Source: Parapristionchus giblindavisi (taxonomy: Eukaryota; Nematoda; Chromadorea; Rhabditida; Diplogasteridae). From it: 64,000 nucleotides of DNA. This document shows, piece by piece, positions 35,366-54,042 of this stretch. A model generated the notes under the pieces. The model saw only the letters and a list, made by a program, of their open reading frames with translations. It did not search any database and had not been told where the DNA came from. Within the stretch, counting starts at the first letter, position 1. Every line of letters starts with the position of its first letter. The stretch lies in NCBI GenBank assembly GCA_943737045.1, contig CALSFV010000156.1, positions 20,286 to 84,285 on the forward strand, read 5' to 3'. Position numbers and translations under genes: made by a program.

Positions 35366-36947
35366 CGATCATTTTTTTTCATTTCACCAACGGACCATGA
35401 ATCGGTTAGGAGATGGCCTATGGAAACAAAAGTTGTACCATTGTTATCAGTAGGGGTGTACGGTATTGGACTACCGTAACCGTCAGTAATCAAAAAATTC
35501 AGCCGACCCATGACCCGGGGTTCATGGTTGAAAATGGCAAAAGTCAAAAAATTTATGATGACCCGAGGTCAAATACTAGTTGCCATTATATCAATAGTGA
35601 GCCAACTTTTATCTTTCTGGATACCGTAACCCGAACTACCGTAATCAAACCGTAATTTGAAGTGCATTTCGCTATAATATTGCAGGCTACAGTAGCTAGA
35701 TCACAGTTTGTCATTTTCAACCATGAACCCCGGGTCATGGGTCGACTGAAAAAAGTCAGTTCGCGATTCCTGACGGTTACGGTCAGGGGTGTGGGGAAAT
35801 TTTTTTCGGGAAATTTCGGGAAAAAAATTTTTCCCGGATTCAAAAGTCTGGAAAATCGGGAAATTTCGGGAAAATCTGATTTTTCGCTATAAGCTCATAC
35901 AACATCACTTTTTTAATTCAAAACTGAGATTTCCTTGCATATATGAAAGATAAGTCACTTGGTCTGCTCATAGTCAGCAGAAATTCGCACGTATTCATTT
36001 TTGGTAATTGCTCATCGAAAGGCCTCAGAATAGGTCTGCTGAACCATGAAGTAATGGTAAAACATTTCATTTCGAGATTCCGTTAAATTTATACGTGGGC
36101 ACACTTAGTTGCTGGAAATAAAAATCAGAAATGTCGGACACCAAAATCGGGTGGGTGGGACGCAAGAAAAATTACTATGAAAACCTTACTAGACAACTTG
36201 AAAGATTTTTTTGATAAAAAAACGAATAAACTCGATTATTTGGTATATTTAACGATGACTGGCAAAAGAAATAATCATAATTTTATCACTTATTTGTTAT
36301 CAGCAAAATTCAAGCAAATTAAATCTCGAGTTGTTCACGTTTCCTCAAATCGGGTGGGTCGGGTGCTAAAAAAGTTTGGTGTTGTCGATCGCGACAATGC
36401 CGCCCACGTATGGTTAGAATCGTCTCTAAAAATTTTTCGAAAACTGCTCATTTACAATCATTTTTCCTTCGAAAAATCAATTCTTCATGGAACGAATTTC
36501 CCGAAATTTTTTGTCGGGAAATCGGGAAATAACTTTTCCCGAAAATGTCCGGGAAATTTCGGGAAAGGTCGGGAAATTTTTCACACCCCTGGTTACGGTA
36601 ACACAATACCGTACTCTCCCACTGATAACAATGATACAACTTTGGTTGCCCTGCGCCATCTCCCGACCGATTTATGATCCGTTGTGCAAATGATCGCCCC
36701 CAAATTCTCAATACAATCTTTTTTTTTGAGAAATATTAATGCAATTCATTTGATTGGAAATTTATTGAATGTTTTATTGATTGATTGATTGATTGATTGA
36801 TTATAGGTTCAAATGAAAGGGAATGAATTAATGATTGGAACACGAACATTCTCAACAATGCATCAACTGATATCTCATTATATGAGTCATCCAATATTCA
36901 GTCAAGACACTGAGAAATTATATCTCGTTCGACCTTTTCCTAGATAG
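31913..36947 (+). CDS. NCK: NCK adaptor protein (SH3-SH3-SH3-SH2)
   Basis: NCK (Drosophila Dreadlocks) links phosphotyrosine proteins to actin regulators such as PAK and WASP through its SH3 domains. Start ATG at 31913. SH3-1 spans about residues 5-60 ([15 protein letters not shown] ... KNWWKV ... GFVPSNYV), SH3-2 is encoded at 33613-33815 ([17 protein letters not shown] ... GWWKGQ ... [10 protein letters not shown]), SH3-3 at 34105-34330 ([17 protein letters not shown] ... [20 protein letters not shown]). The SH2 begins at 34763 with [24 protein letters not shown] holds the phosphotyrosine-binding Arg, and the domain ends YLVRPFPR at 36947. Eleven or so exons. The SH2 is split by an intron, 35008-36806, that has grown to 1.8 kb by nested transposon insertion; exons on either side remain in phase. 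Domain order and spacing match the NCK family. Confidence 0.95.
32431..32612. mobile_element. hAT-like MITE in the first large NCK intron
   Basis: The left end catacatgagcaaccgttgc and right end with ggcaatgctgtccatgcata are imperfect inverted repeats. The 8-bp duplication ctctctac (32423-32430, 32613-32620) is exact, although it lies in a CT-rich tract where chance matches are easier. The interior aaaatcgggagggtgggacgc is homologous to that of the 46392 element. Confidence 0.8.
35322..35365. repeat. Long G-run
   Basis: About 44 bases are G apart from a single T. It coincides with the left terminus of the composite element, whose right terminus has only five C, so the run looks like a local expansion of the element end. 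The exact length is prone to sequencing error. Confidence 0.85.
36090..36412. mobile_element. hAT-like MITE nested in the NCK-intron element
   Basis: The ends are tatacgtgggc and gccgcccacgtatg, flanked by gttaaatt and gttagaat (6 of 8 bases alike), a decayed 8-bp duplication. Its interior shares aaaatcgggtgggtgggacgc with the 46392 element. It separates the two halves of the inner inverted repeat of the host element. Confidence 0.75.
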
Positions 36948-37703
36948 ATTATATCCATTCATTCATTCATTCATTATACATACCATACCATAACATCTCC
37001 AATTGTTTCATAGGCCTATATATTGTCAATCTTCCGTGTTCAATTCAATCGGGTTCAGTCTTTACTTTCCTTTCTCATCCTTTGAGGGTCTGCGATTCTC
37101 CCTCTCCCACTCCCTTACTCTTTCCCTCTCCCTCTCCCTTTCTATCCTCCGTCTCCCTCTCTGATCATCTCTGCCATCCTCTCAGATGCTACCAAATTGT
37201 GCTTATATTGTGATATATTGAATTACTCTTCTACTGTTTAATAAATGTTGATATACTTGTTTATCCATTGGATCAATATATGTTGTATAACTATATTCAA
37301 TATATTGAAGAAGTATAACATGGGAATGAGTATATCACTACATTAGAATCATTATTCTCATAACATTCCTTGTGATAAAATCCTCCATACGACAAACCTA
37401 CATTGGTTTAATCATCCAACACACAACACTTATCATTCTATTGCAAAGTTTCAGTCCGATCATGTGTTTGTATACTAACGGAGAAAATGTGAGACTGATG
37501 GGGAAAGAGAGATAGACATGGGGTTCCTATATTTTTGTTGTAATCAAATTATTGAACAATTAAATATGACTTATCAGCGGATTGGACGAATGATCTATTC
37601 GTAGTTCTTTATTCAGCCTCTCAAACTCATAATATAGAAACATTGCATGAGTTTCCTTGAATAACTTTATTTCAGTCCTCAATTCAATCAAATTCCTATT
37701 GAA
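36948..37703. other. Intergenic region between NCK and OARD1-like genes
   Basis: 3' flank of NCK. A CTCCC-rich tract at 37095-37165 and a likely polyadenylation context near 37240 (aataaa) are visible. No coding sequence is supported. Confidence 0.5.
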
Positions 37704-38926
37704 ATGTCTATAGTTCATGAAAGAGGAGATCTATTCAAGGTATACTGTTTATTGAATAATCGATAACAGCTTTAATATTACAGTACAGCAGAATCCCGCC
37801 CTTGACATGGGATCCCCGGGTGTCCCGGGGTGTCCCCTCTGTCCCCTCGATTTTTTACGCTGTGAATAAGGAATATCAGCTCTTCAAATAAGTTGCATTC
37901 TTTTACTCTAGGTTTGACCGAATTTATCGTGCAAAGATTGGAATTTTATAAATTACGTAGGCTGAGAAAAAATATTGAAAATTTTAATTTTTTCAATTTT
38001 TTACAAATGCCGCGCGAAAATTTTGAAGAACTCGCGCACGCTCGGCAAATTCTATCGCGAACTGACTTCGTTCCAGCATTTCTTTTCCTTAGTACAATTG
38101 AGTCAACAAGCTTTTAAAAAATCCAATCTTTCCTTGATAAATTCGGTCAGATCTGGAGCAAAACAACGCAAACAATTTGAAGAGCTGATGCTCCTTATTT
38201 ACAGCGTAAAAAATCGAGGGGACAGAGGGGACACCCCGGGACACCCGGGGATCCCATGTCAAGGGCGGGATTCTGCTGTACTGTATAGATTATTGAGAAA
38301 GAATCTTTGATTGGTTGGTCCATTGCTCATTGTATTAGTGAGGATTGTGTGTATGTTGATCAATCAGTCGATAATCTCTTTTACAGTAATCTCTCTTTTT
38401 AGAATGGGAAAGGGAATCGCTGTAGAGTTTAAGAAGAGATACGGTAGAGTAGATGAATTGAAGAAACAAGTTGCTAATGGTACTATAATCGATTCAATCA
38501 ATATGATCTTTGATCTTTCAAGGAAAGAAAAAAGGAAAATGTGCATATCTAAAAGTAGATGGAAGATTAATTTTCTATATGATTACAAAAGAGAAATATT
38601 ATCAGAAACCAACTTATGAAACGATGGAAGGAGCTATTAAGGTATACTGTATAGTATTGATTGAAATATTGATTGGTATTCTATCTACAATACAGTAATC
38701 TATCTTTACCGTATCTTTTTCTGTTTAGGATATGATATCGATTATGGTAGAGAATGGAGTAAAAGGATGTGTAATGCCTCGTATTGGATGTGGATTAGAT
38801 AGATTAGAATGGAATAAGGTATTCATTCATTATCGATTCATTCATTCTATTCCTTCATAGATCGAAGCAATCATCAATGATAATTTTACTCGTTCAAACA
38901 TATCAGCCCTTGTATGTTCACTATAA
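37704..38926 (+). CDS. OARD1: Macrodomain ADP-ribosyl hydrolase, OARD1/TARG1 type
   Basis: OARD1 removes terminal ADP-ribose from glutamate and deacylates O-acetyl-ADP-ribose. ATG at 37704 (MSIVHERGDLFK). After the first intron come SIAHCISEDCVMGKGIAVEF with the conserved AHCISxDxxMGxGIA block, KKRYGRVDELKKQ, and KGKCAYLKVDGRLIFYMITK. The active-site region follows, with KPTYETMEGAIK, MPRIGCGLDRLEWNKI and the C-terminus SALVCSL. This is essentially a full-length match (about 150 residues) to the animal single-macrodomain enzyme. The substrate-loop Gly-rich MPRIGCGLDRL is intact. Intron 1 (37740-38288) contains a complete MITE that ends five bases before the splice acceptor. Confidence 0.93.
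37781..38283. mobile_element. Tc1/pogo-like MITE with TA target duplication
   Basis: Inverted termini begin cagtacagcagaatcccgcc and extend about 115 bp with few mismatches. They are flanked by TA on both sides (37779-37780, 38284-38285). CAGT ends and TA duplication fit the Tc1/mariner/pogo group. The 503-bp interior has no transposase. The terminal repeats are unusually GC-rich for this window (gatccccgggtgtcccgggg). Confidence 0.93.
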
Positions 38927-39241
38927 GAACATCTTCATGTATTGTATCAATTCCATTTCATTCTATCCATTCCATTCTCTTTCATCATATTTATTCCATA
39001 CTTTATCATAATTCATCTCCATTAACGTCATCGTTAACATATATTCCTATATCACATTTATATCTTTCATCTTTATCCTTCTTCTATCTCTCTATCCATC
39101 CATCTTTATCTCTTATCTTTTACCTTAATCCTTCTTATCCCATATGACTTCATACGTAAATGGTATATAGATATATATATATAAATGAAGTGAATCTTTC
39201 TTCACTCTTCTATTTCATTCTATTATCTGTCCCATATTCCA
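38927..39241. other. Intergenic, pyrimidine-rich
   Basis: T/C-rich spacer between OARD1-like and RMDN-like genes, probably 3' end of the first and promoter of the second. No gene seen. Confidence 0.5.
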
Positions 39242-39944
39242 ATGTCTTCTTCTTCTCTTCAATCGCATCCATTTTCATCAAATATTCATTCCAATAAAAG
39301 GTTCGATCTTATTTTTTTATTCATAGAATATACCAGTTATCATATTCAATAGATAAATCTAAAATATTTTATTAACAATAAATGAATATTGATTACTTCA
39401 GTAGATCTTCAAACGAAAGTGATAATAAAGATATCGATCGTATTAAATCAGCTACTCTTCTATTAGAAAGATCAATAAGAGCTAACCCAAATGATCCTTT
39501 TGCTTGGCATTTAATGGGTACGGTAATTAGTACTATAATATATCCTATGGGTACGGTAATATTGATTATATTATATTCATTGTAGGAGTTCATTGTCACA
39601 CTGAAGGATCATTGGATGAAGCGTTAAGATGTTTCTCTCGAGCAGAACAAATCAAAGTACTGTAATGACTCATTTATTGATTACTCTAGTTATAGTATCT
39701 TTATTTTAGTCTGGTTTCTCAACGTCTAATCAATATTATCTTGCCTACTGTTATAAAGAGAAGGGTAATATAACAGAATCAATTGTTCTTCTTAAATCAG
39801 CCATTGGATTACAAACACGAAATGGAGTTGATAAGAAAGTATGATATTAGATGAATGAATCATAGAAAGGAATTATATTTATTTTAGGCTCAAAAATTGG
39901 CTAAACAATTATTGATGGAATTAAATAAAGAAGGAAAGAAGTAG
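39242..39944 (+). CDS. TPR protein like regulator of microtubule dynamics (RMDN)
   Basis: RMDN proteins associate with microtubules and, in vertebrates, mitochondria/ER. Start at 39242 (MSSSSLQSHPF...). The Ser-rich N-terminus is followed by RIKSATLLLERSIRANPNDP, FAWHLMGVHCHTEGSLDEAL, RCFSRAEQIKSGFSTSNQYY, LAYCYKEKGNITESIVLLKS and a Lys-rich end. These form two to three TPR-like helical hairpins. The order PNDPFAWHLMG, FSRAEQI and GFSTSNQYYLAYCYKEKG matches the C-terminal half of RMDN family members. At about 145 residues it is shorter than typical RMDN proteins (~300), so it is either a short family member or another TPR protein. Splicing traced: CATTCCAATAAAAG donor at about 39300 and a second donor within ATGG-gtacgg near 39516. 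Confidence 0.6.
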
Positions 39945-41309
39945 TAGATTATCTCTATTTATGATTTGATATGTAATCGAAGAGATATCAGTTTAACCCT
40001 TTTCTTCCATTTTATATTCTTCTTTCATTCATCTTTTTTCGTCGTCCTCAATCCATATTTGTTGCGTTGTAAATATAAATAAATAAAGTAAATCTTCATA
40101 TGTATGTATTGTAGATATATCTGCTTGATTCTTCAATTCGTTCTTATATCTTCTTTTTCTATCTCTTTCTTATTCAATATTTCAATATATACTACTCTTC
40201 TATCTTCTCTATCTCTTTCTTATTCAATATTTCAATATATACTACTCTTCTATCTTCTCTATCTCTACTCTTATTCTTCGTCGTAGAGGCATAGAAAAGG
40301 AGTGCAAAAAGGGAGAGAAAGGAATAGAAGTAGAAGAGAGAAATCGAAGACTTCCTATTTCTTCTTCTCCTTCTTCCATTCTACCCTATTATCTCATTAT
40401 TTCATATCTATAAGCTGTAGTAAACATCATTTAGTTCAATTCAATAGAATCATGTACATGGATATAGATAATATTGTATTAGTATCTCTATGAATCTTAA
40501 TAGCATAACGAAAGTTCAAAGATCATTTCAGAATCGATTATAATAGTCACATATTTAGAAGTATTTATACTAGAGTAGTTCTATCTCATATCTCAATCAA
40601 TCTCTTCATAGATATACAATTTTTTGTATATTGAATGAGGTATGAGAAGAGAAGAAGAGAACTGGCCATTCATTCATTCTATTCCATCCATCTATTTATC
40701 TAAATGTATCATTCATCCTAATCTATTAAATGATTAATTTGTATTCTTTATGTTATCTATGAAGCCTCTCTCTTATAATTATTGTCTGTTAAAGTTACCT
40801 GAATGACTCATTCTATTACTCACACCTTCTTGCGAAATGTTTATCATAATATAAGGAGCTCAATTCTTTGTAAGCGCCTTTAATGTTCCTGGCGCATTTG
40901 ATAACCTTTGTTGCGCAGTTAAGGTGTGCGATTTATTTCCGTCTCGGTTTTTTTCACTACTTTTCTTTTCGCTTATTCCTTAGGTTCTTCTCTAGGTTTG
41001 TTCTCTCTTATATGGCTGGCAATGGAGATTGTGGATTGACAACTCTCCCTCTCCCTCTCCCTCTCTCTAATTCTCCCTCTCCCTCCCTCTCCTTCTCACT
41101 CCTTTCTTCTATCTACTCCGCTCTCCAAATCGACCCATTCCTTTCTTCTCTTTTTTCCGTTTTGCTTATCTATGCTTATGCTTTGTTTTCAAATTGTGAG
41201 TTATGTGATAGAATATGATATTGAAGGTAATCAAGTGATTATATGGCTGAAGCTTTGTATTGAGTAGACCCATTACTTGTGATCGTCTGTGAACTACAAA
41301 GGTTTAATC
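39945..41309. other. Intergenic region upstream of dynamin
   Basis: No coding region is supported. It contains a ~54-bp tandem duplication (tatcttctctatctctttct..., about 40147-40258), a purine-rich tract at 40300-40345, CTCCCT repeats at 41041-41075 and the probable dynamin promoter. Sequence around 40870-41030 is less AT-rich, and its origin is unknown. Confidence 0.5.
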
Positions 41310-49508
<8,199 letters not shown>

Positions 49509-49871
49509 ACTATATTATATATGGATGGATGGTAATTATAATGAATGAATGAATGAATATAGTCATGGTCACTTGTAATCATACAATCTATATATTATCA
49601 TGTCTTATTTTAATCTGAAACACACGATAGATTCATGTTGTGGAGTATTGTCAATATGTATTGATCTTTGATCTCTATTCCTATCTTCATCCGCATGATA
49701 TATTACATTATATTTACATTTAAACAACTTTGTATTCCGATTAAGGTGTTAGGTCAGTTGGGTCGTGTGTATATCAATGCACTATGATGAGCTATTGTAA
49801 TTCCATTGTGTGTGGTCTATTGATTGGTGTAGCGTTTTATACAGTATACCATACTCATACATTCGTTTCAG

Positions 49872-49935
49872 GAGAGCTCCAACTCCAAATGGAAGTGTTC
49901 CACCAATTCCTGCTAGACCAGCTCGTCCGTATTAG
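49872..49935 (+). CDS. Alternative C-terminal exon of dynamin
   Basis: An acceptor tttcag precedes 49872. Joined in phase to the donor near 49310 (CCACA-gtaag) it gives QRAPTPNGSVPPIPARP and ends ARPY with a stop at 49933-49935. The standard last exon from about 49441 gives QRGGPPPPGG instead. Both continue the proline-rich tail with possible SH3 ligands (PPIPARPARP here). This matches the known practice of alternative dynamin tails in animals. No transcript is available to confirm it. Confidence 0.65.
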
Positions 49936-50610
49936 ATTGATAATATATTGATTGATTGTATTGATTGATGTGTTCAATATTGATTACGGTCGTTGATTTG
50001 TCTACAAGTATATGCGTTCATTTCCATTAGGAATCTTCTCAATTCATCTATATGTGATTTGTCTAAACTCGGTTCATCAATCAACCCTGTACCATCTATT
50101 ATCTGCTTATTGTCTTCTTCATTTGTATATTGATTATATTGATCTACTTTGATTACTTGATTGATCGTGTTGTGCTTTATTCGTTGTGTCGTCATTTAAT
50201 GATATAGAATAGAATCCATTCAATTGAACTCTCATCATTCATTATGTGCACAAATTGTAGCAATAAATCCAAATGTATCTATATATCTATACTCTATATA
50301 CTGTATTCATTGCATGTTCCTATTCAACAAATGAATGCATTTAGCCCATTCCCTCATCGTCCCCCTTTTATCTTTCTATCATAATTGTATTCCTGACACA
50401 AAGAGTAGCATAGTAATCACTCTTTCTATATTCATATATGTAATAACTTATTTCTTAGATATTGTCACATTTATGTGTTAGTTGGCTAAATGGAAATGAA
50501 GTAGTAATAAACATTTTACATATTTATTTATATGTGTACATAAAATGAAAGATGAGAACCCGATTGCAGTGAAATGAATAAGAATGAACATTATTGATTG
50601 ATTGAGTAGA
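49936..50610. other. 3' flank of dynamin and of the convergent secreted-protein gene
   Basis: No gene is supported in this convergent intergenic region. Possible polyadenylation contexts lie near 50259 (aataaat) and 50505 (aataaac). Confidence 0.45.
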
Positions 50611-52919
50611 TCAAGGAAATGATGGAAGAGCTAATTTAACATCGATTCCTAATAGGAAACATGCTACTGTTGATTGAGCCATTCGTCTCTTAAGTAACAA
50701 AGATTACGGTAGAACAATGAAGGATTACGGTATGAAAGGATATAATAAAGTTAGTTTACAATACCTGAAGAATAGCTCTTCCAAATGCAGATAGATAAGA
50801 TTCACGTCCACCTCTTTGTTCCATATCCATCAGATATACGGTAATGAACATTGAAATCTAAATGAATCAATCAATAAATCAAAAAATAAAAGGAGAACTA
50901 ACAGGTCTTCTTTCCAATATATTAGTTTGTAATTCAGGTGGAATATATTCTCTAGCATCATCAATCTCTGGTGTACACATTTCAGTCTCAATATCATATA
51001 GACCAGGTTGCATTTCATCACACTGAATATTATTGATTGATTAGATAATATTGATTAATTCATTTAAACCTTGCAATCATCATCAATTTGTTTATGATCA
51101 GTAAATGATTTCCTCACTGAAGTGATATGAGCTGATTGAGCCTTCAGTTGCTTACAGAAATCACAGAATACACTAAAGAAATGAGATAATAATTATTGAT
51201 TGAATGTATATACTAACCATGCATTATCAACTCTTGCACATGGACATTGATTAACTCTATCATCAATCTTCTTAGAACATGGGAGGGTTGGATTATTTGG
51301 ATCAGGTGAACCTCCTATTCTCATTTCTATTTCAGCTACTAGATTCTTTACTGGACGAGTTATCTCAACTCCTTAATAAAATCAATCAGAATAGTTTATA
51401 GATACAGTATACCTTCAGCTTTGATCTTAATACATCCAGGAATCACTGGATTCTTAGGTACAAGTTGAATCTTATCAGGATTGAATCGAATAGATGGACG
51501 ATACTTAGATACATCTATACCTCGACGAGATAAATATACTGAAATTAAAATAAATATGATCTTTGATCTTTAATCATTTTTTGTATCCACTGGATATGAT
51601 GAAAAGCGAAAAAGTATCTCGACAAGGAATCATTTCACTCTCTCACATTGAGAGAAGAGAAACTAGGAATGAATGAATAGATGGATTGATCTTTATCTAT
51701 CAATTGTCTTTTTTCTATCGAGAATATAGAAAGAGATAGACTGTTCATTCATTTATACACTTTCACTTTATGGATGCAACTTTAGTTCATTATGAGATCG
51801 AGAGTTTAGATATAAAGAATCATTATGAGATCGAGAGTTTAGATATAAAGAATGAATAGATAATATGCAAAGGATAAATAATAAGTGATGATTTAATGCT
51901 TTTTTCAAAAGATGAAAAGTGCATGAAAATGCGGAAAATAATGATCAAAAGTTCAGCTGGAAAAAAGCCCAAAAATGCTGGATTTTGGCTCGAAAAGATG
52001 GTTTTCAACACTTTAAAAGCGTTATAACTCATTGATTCACGAAAAAAACTACATTAAAGATGGAGACCCACGAGTTTTTTCGTAATAAGACTGTTCGGAG
52101 TATGATAGAGATTCATCACACGAATCGAAAGACATATCTGATATTGATTACCAATATGTTTAAAGCTCACTATGAGCATTGAAAGTACAACTTCCAAGGC
52201 ATGTAGAGAGTGCTCATCGAATTTGCATACTTTCTCTCTCATTTTCTCATGATCCCTTACGCCAATTACCATATAATATATACAATAGCCAGCATGCTTA
52301 TCGTGGCGGGAGTCAGACATGCCAACTCATGGGTCCCCTTCTTTAACTCATTTATAAAGAATGTAGCGGAAACAAATATCGCATGACACTTTTTTTCTTC
52401 AGTATTTCAAGCCGACAATCGACGCAAATTCAAGAGAACAAGATAACATTGTTTGTGAACAATAAACATCCAACTTAAACTGAATGACCATTAACATCAT
52501 TTTCAGATCATTTTCATGTGAACTTTGAACAGTATTTTCCAAGTTTTGAAGACTACAAAAGAGATAGAAAAAATATCTCAACCACATTATCTACTTCCTT
52601 ATTTGGTTATATTCAATACAATAAAATGATATAATGATGAGATATATTATATACTCATTCAATCGATTAAATTTCAATGCCAACTTAGAATGATAGATAA
52701 TTAAGTGTAACAGATGAAATAGAAGAAGTGGAACCATTGAAATGGAATGAATCATCAAAGATTCTTATGAATATGACAATTGGATTACGGTAGATGAAGA
52801 AATACAAAAGACTTACTTGGACTACATGCTCCTGATACTCGAATATCTACTTCAGCCTTTTCTTGACTTTGTATTAAAGTAGGAGAAAGTGAAATAAGAA
52901 GAAAGATAGATAGATGCAT
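50611..52919 (-). CDS. Secreted cysteine-rich protein, unrecognised family
   Basis: ATG at 52919 gives MHLSIFLLISLSPTLIQSQ, a clear signal peptide. The next residues (AEVDIRVSGACSP) are followed, after a 1.3-kb intron (about 51541-52815, joined in phase 1), by YLSRRGIDVSKYRPSIRFNP and PVIPGCIKIKAEG. A cysteine-rich centre reads CPCARVDNACVFCDFCKQL, then DDDCKCDE, and the end is LPSFP at 50611. The protein is about 240 residues. The mature part has about 10 cysteines, suggesting disulfide bonds outside the cell. I do not recognise the family; a beta-sandwich lipid-binding or similar extracellular domain is possible but unsupported. Confidence 0.6.
51541..52815. other. Long intron with foreign-looking insert
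   Basis: Contains a 36-bp direct duplication (attatgagatcgagagttta..., near 51788-51852). About 700 bases (51880-52600) have a composition unlike the short introns. An 88-residue minus-strand frame (52054-52320, ...RHDKHAGYCIYYMVIG...) has no recognised family. Probably decayed insertion material; no termini found. Confidence 0.4.
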
Positions 52920-54042
52920 AGTGTATAAGGTATGGATTGAATGAATAAGGGAGGAGTCAATTACAATGATAGAAAGATGAGAGAGACCTCGTTTCTGCAA
53001 TTAGATGAAGGATTAAGTATATAAGAAGGATGAATAAGTACAATGAGAGTATTGATTATAGATATCATGAGAATAAAAGAGAAATGAGAAGAAGAAGAAG
53101 AAGCAGGTTTTAGTGTAGAAGAAGAAGAAGAGGATGAAGAGGATGATCATCTTATTCTCTCACTTTCTAGACACAATCAAAACCCGATTTAACCATGAAC
53201 ACATTACAGAACAACACGACTATTTATTATTTTATGTTCTGACTACTAGTTCGAGAGTTACCGTATACCGGTTTAACATGAATTACCCTCAATGAACTAT
53301 CAAAATTTTTGCAAGGGATGAGCTTCGTCTTCAATTGTTTATTTGGCGGAAACACTGATAAAAGTAAAAAAAATGTGATGACTATATCGCTTGTATAGGG
53401 ATTGTTAACTAAAACTGTATTTCCATCCTGACCTAGTTCGCATTAGCTGACAGCCGGAACAAAGCGTTGCGTCAAGCGTTGCGATATCTCCCACAAAATG
53501 AAATTTATTTTTTACATGCTTATTTTTGCTTTTTTATCGCCTTGCTCATAAATATTAGCGTTCTTAGCAATAAGTCGCACTCGTCATCATATGTACTCAT
53601 AGATGAGATACACGAAAAAGTCTGGAATTTGATCTTTATCGCAATCTGATCCCATATATCCTAATTAAGACCTTTTTACCTATCTTTCGATGCGACGTTT
53701 CGAAATGTTAACAGCAAAAGTGAATGTTATTTTCTATTTTATTACGCTGTGATGAGTTATCTTTGTACGGAGTTTGAACCAACCACATGCATTTTGCTAT
53801 TCCTTTCTTGCATCATTCTGATTCTCCTTACCCCTCTGTCTTATGAAATACATATAGTTCTACTTTATAAAGGAGCATTTCTCGCTATGTATATCATATG
53901 CTGAATTCGCTCGCTCTCCATAATCTTCTGAGTTCTGAAACTTGAAGTTTTATTGTTTCTTCCGTTCGCTCCATCTGTGATTAACATTCCTATCTCTCCC
54001 TCTCTCTTATCTACCGTACTCTTTGCAGTTTCTATCTAAACA
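52920..54042. other. Intergenic region upstream of VARS1 and the secreted-protein gene
   Basis: The two genes are divergent, so this ~1.1 kb holds both promoters. GAA/GAAGAA repeats at 53085-53150 and an insert-like section at 53260-53700 (agcgttgcgtcaagcgttgc) are visible. No gene. Confidence 0.5.

Larger units (their letters stand above)
35322..36701. mobile_element. Composite nested inverted-repeat element in the NCK SH2 intron
   Basis: The outer inverted repeats are about 110-115 bp (35363-35479 versus 36591-36700) and start gggggcgatcatt. The flanking 8-mers gaattctc (35314-35321) and aaattctc (36702-36709) differ at one base, consistent with an 8-bp target duplication. Inside lie a second inverted pair (about 35490-35540 versus 35700-35765, containing gacccatgacccggggttca) and a third (about 35786-35850 versus 36480-36590, gggaaatttcggg-rich). 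A CATACGTGGG-type MITE sits at 36090-36412. The outer left terminus has expanded into a ~43-base near-pure G-run. Confidence 0.75.
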
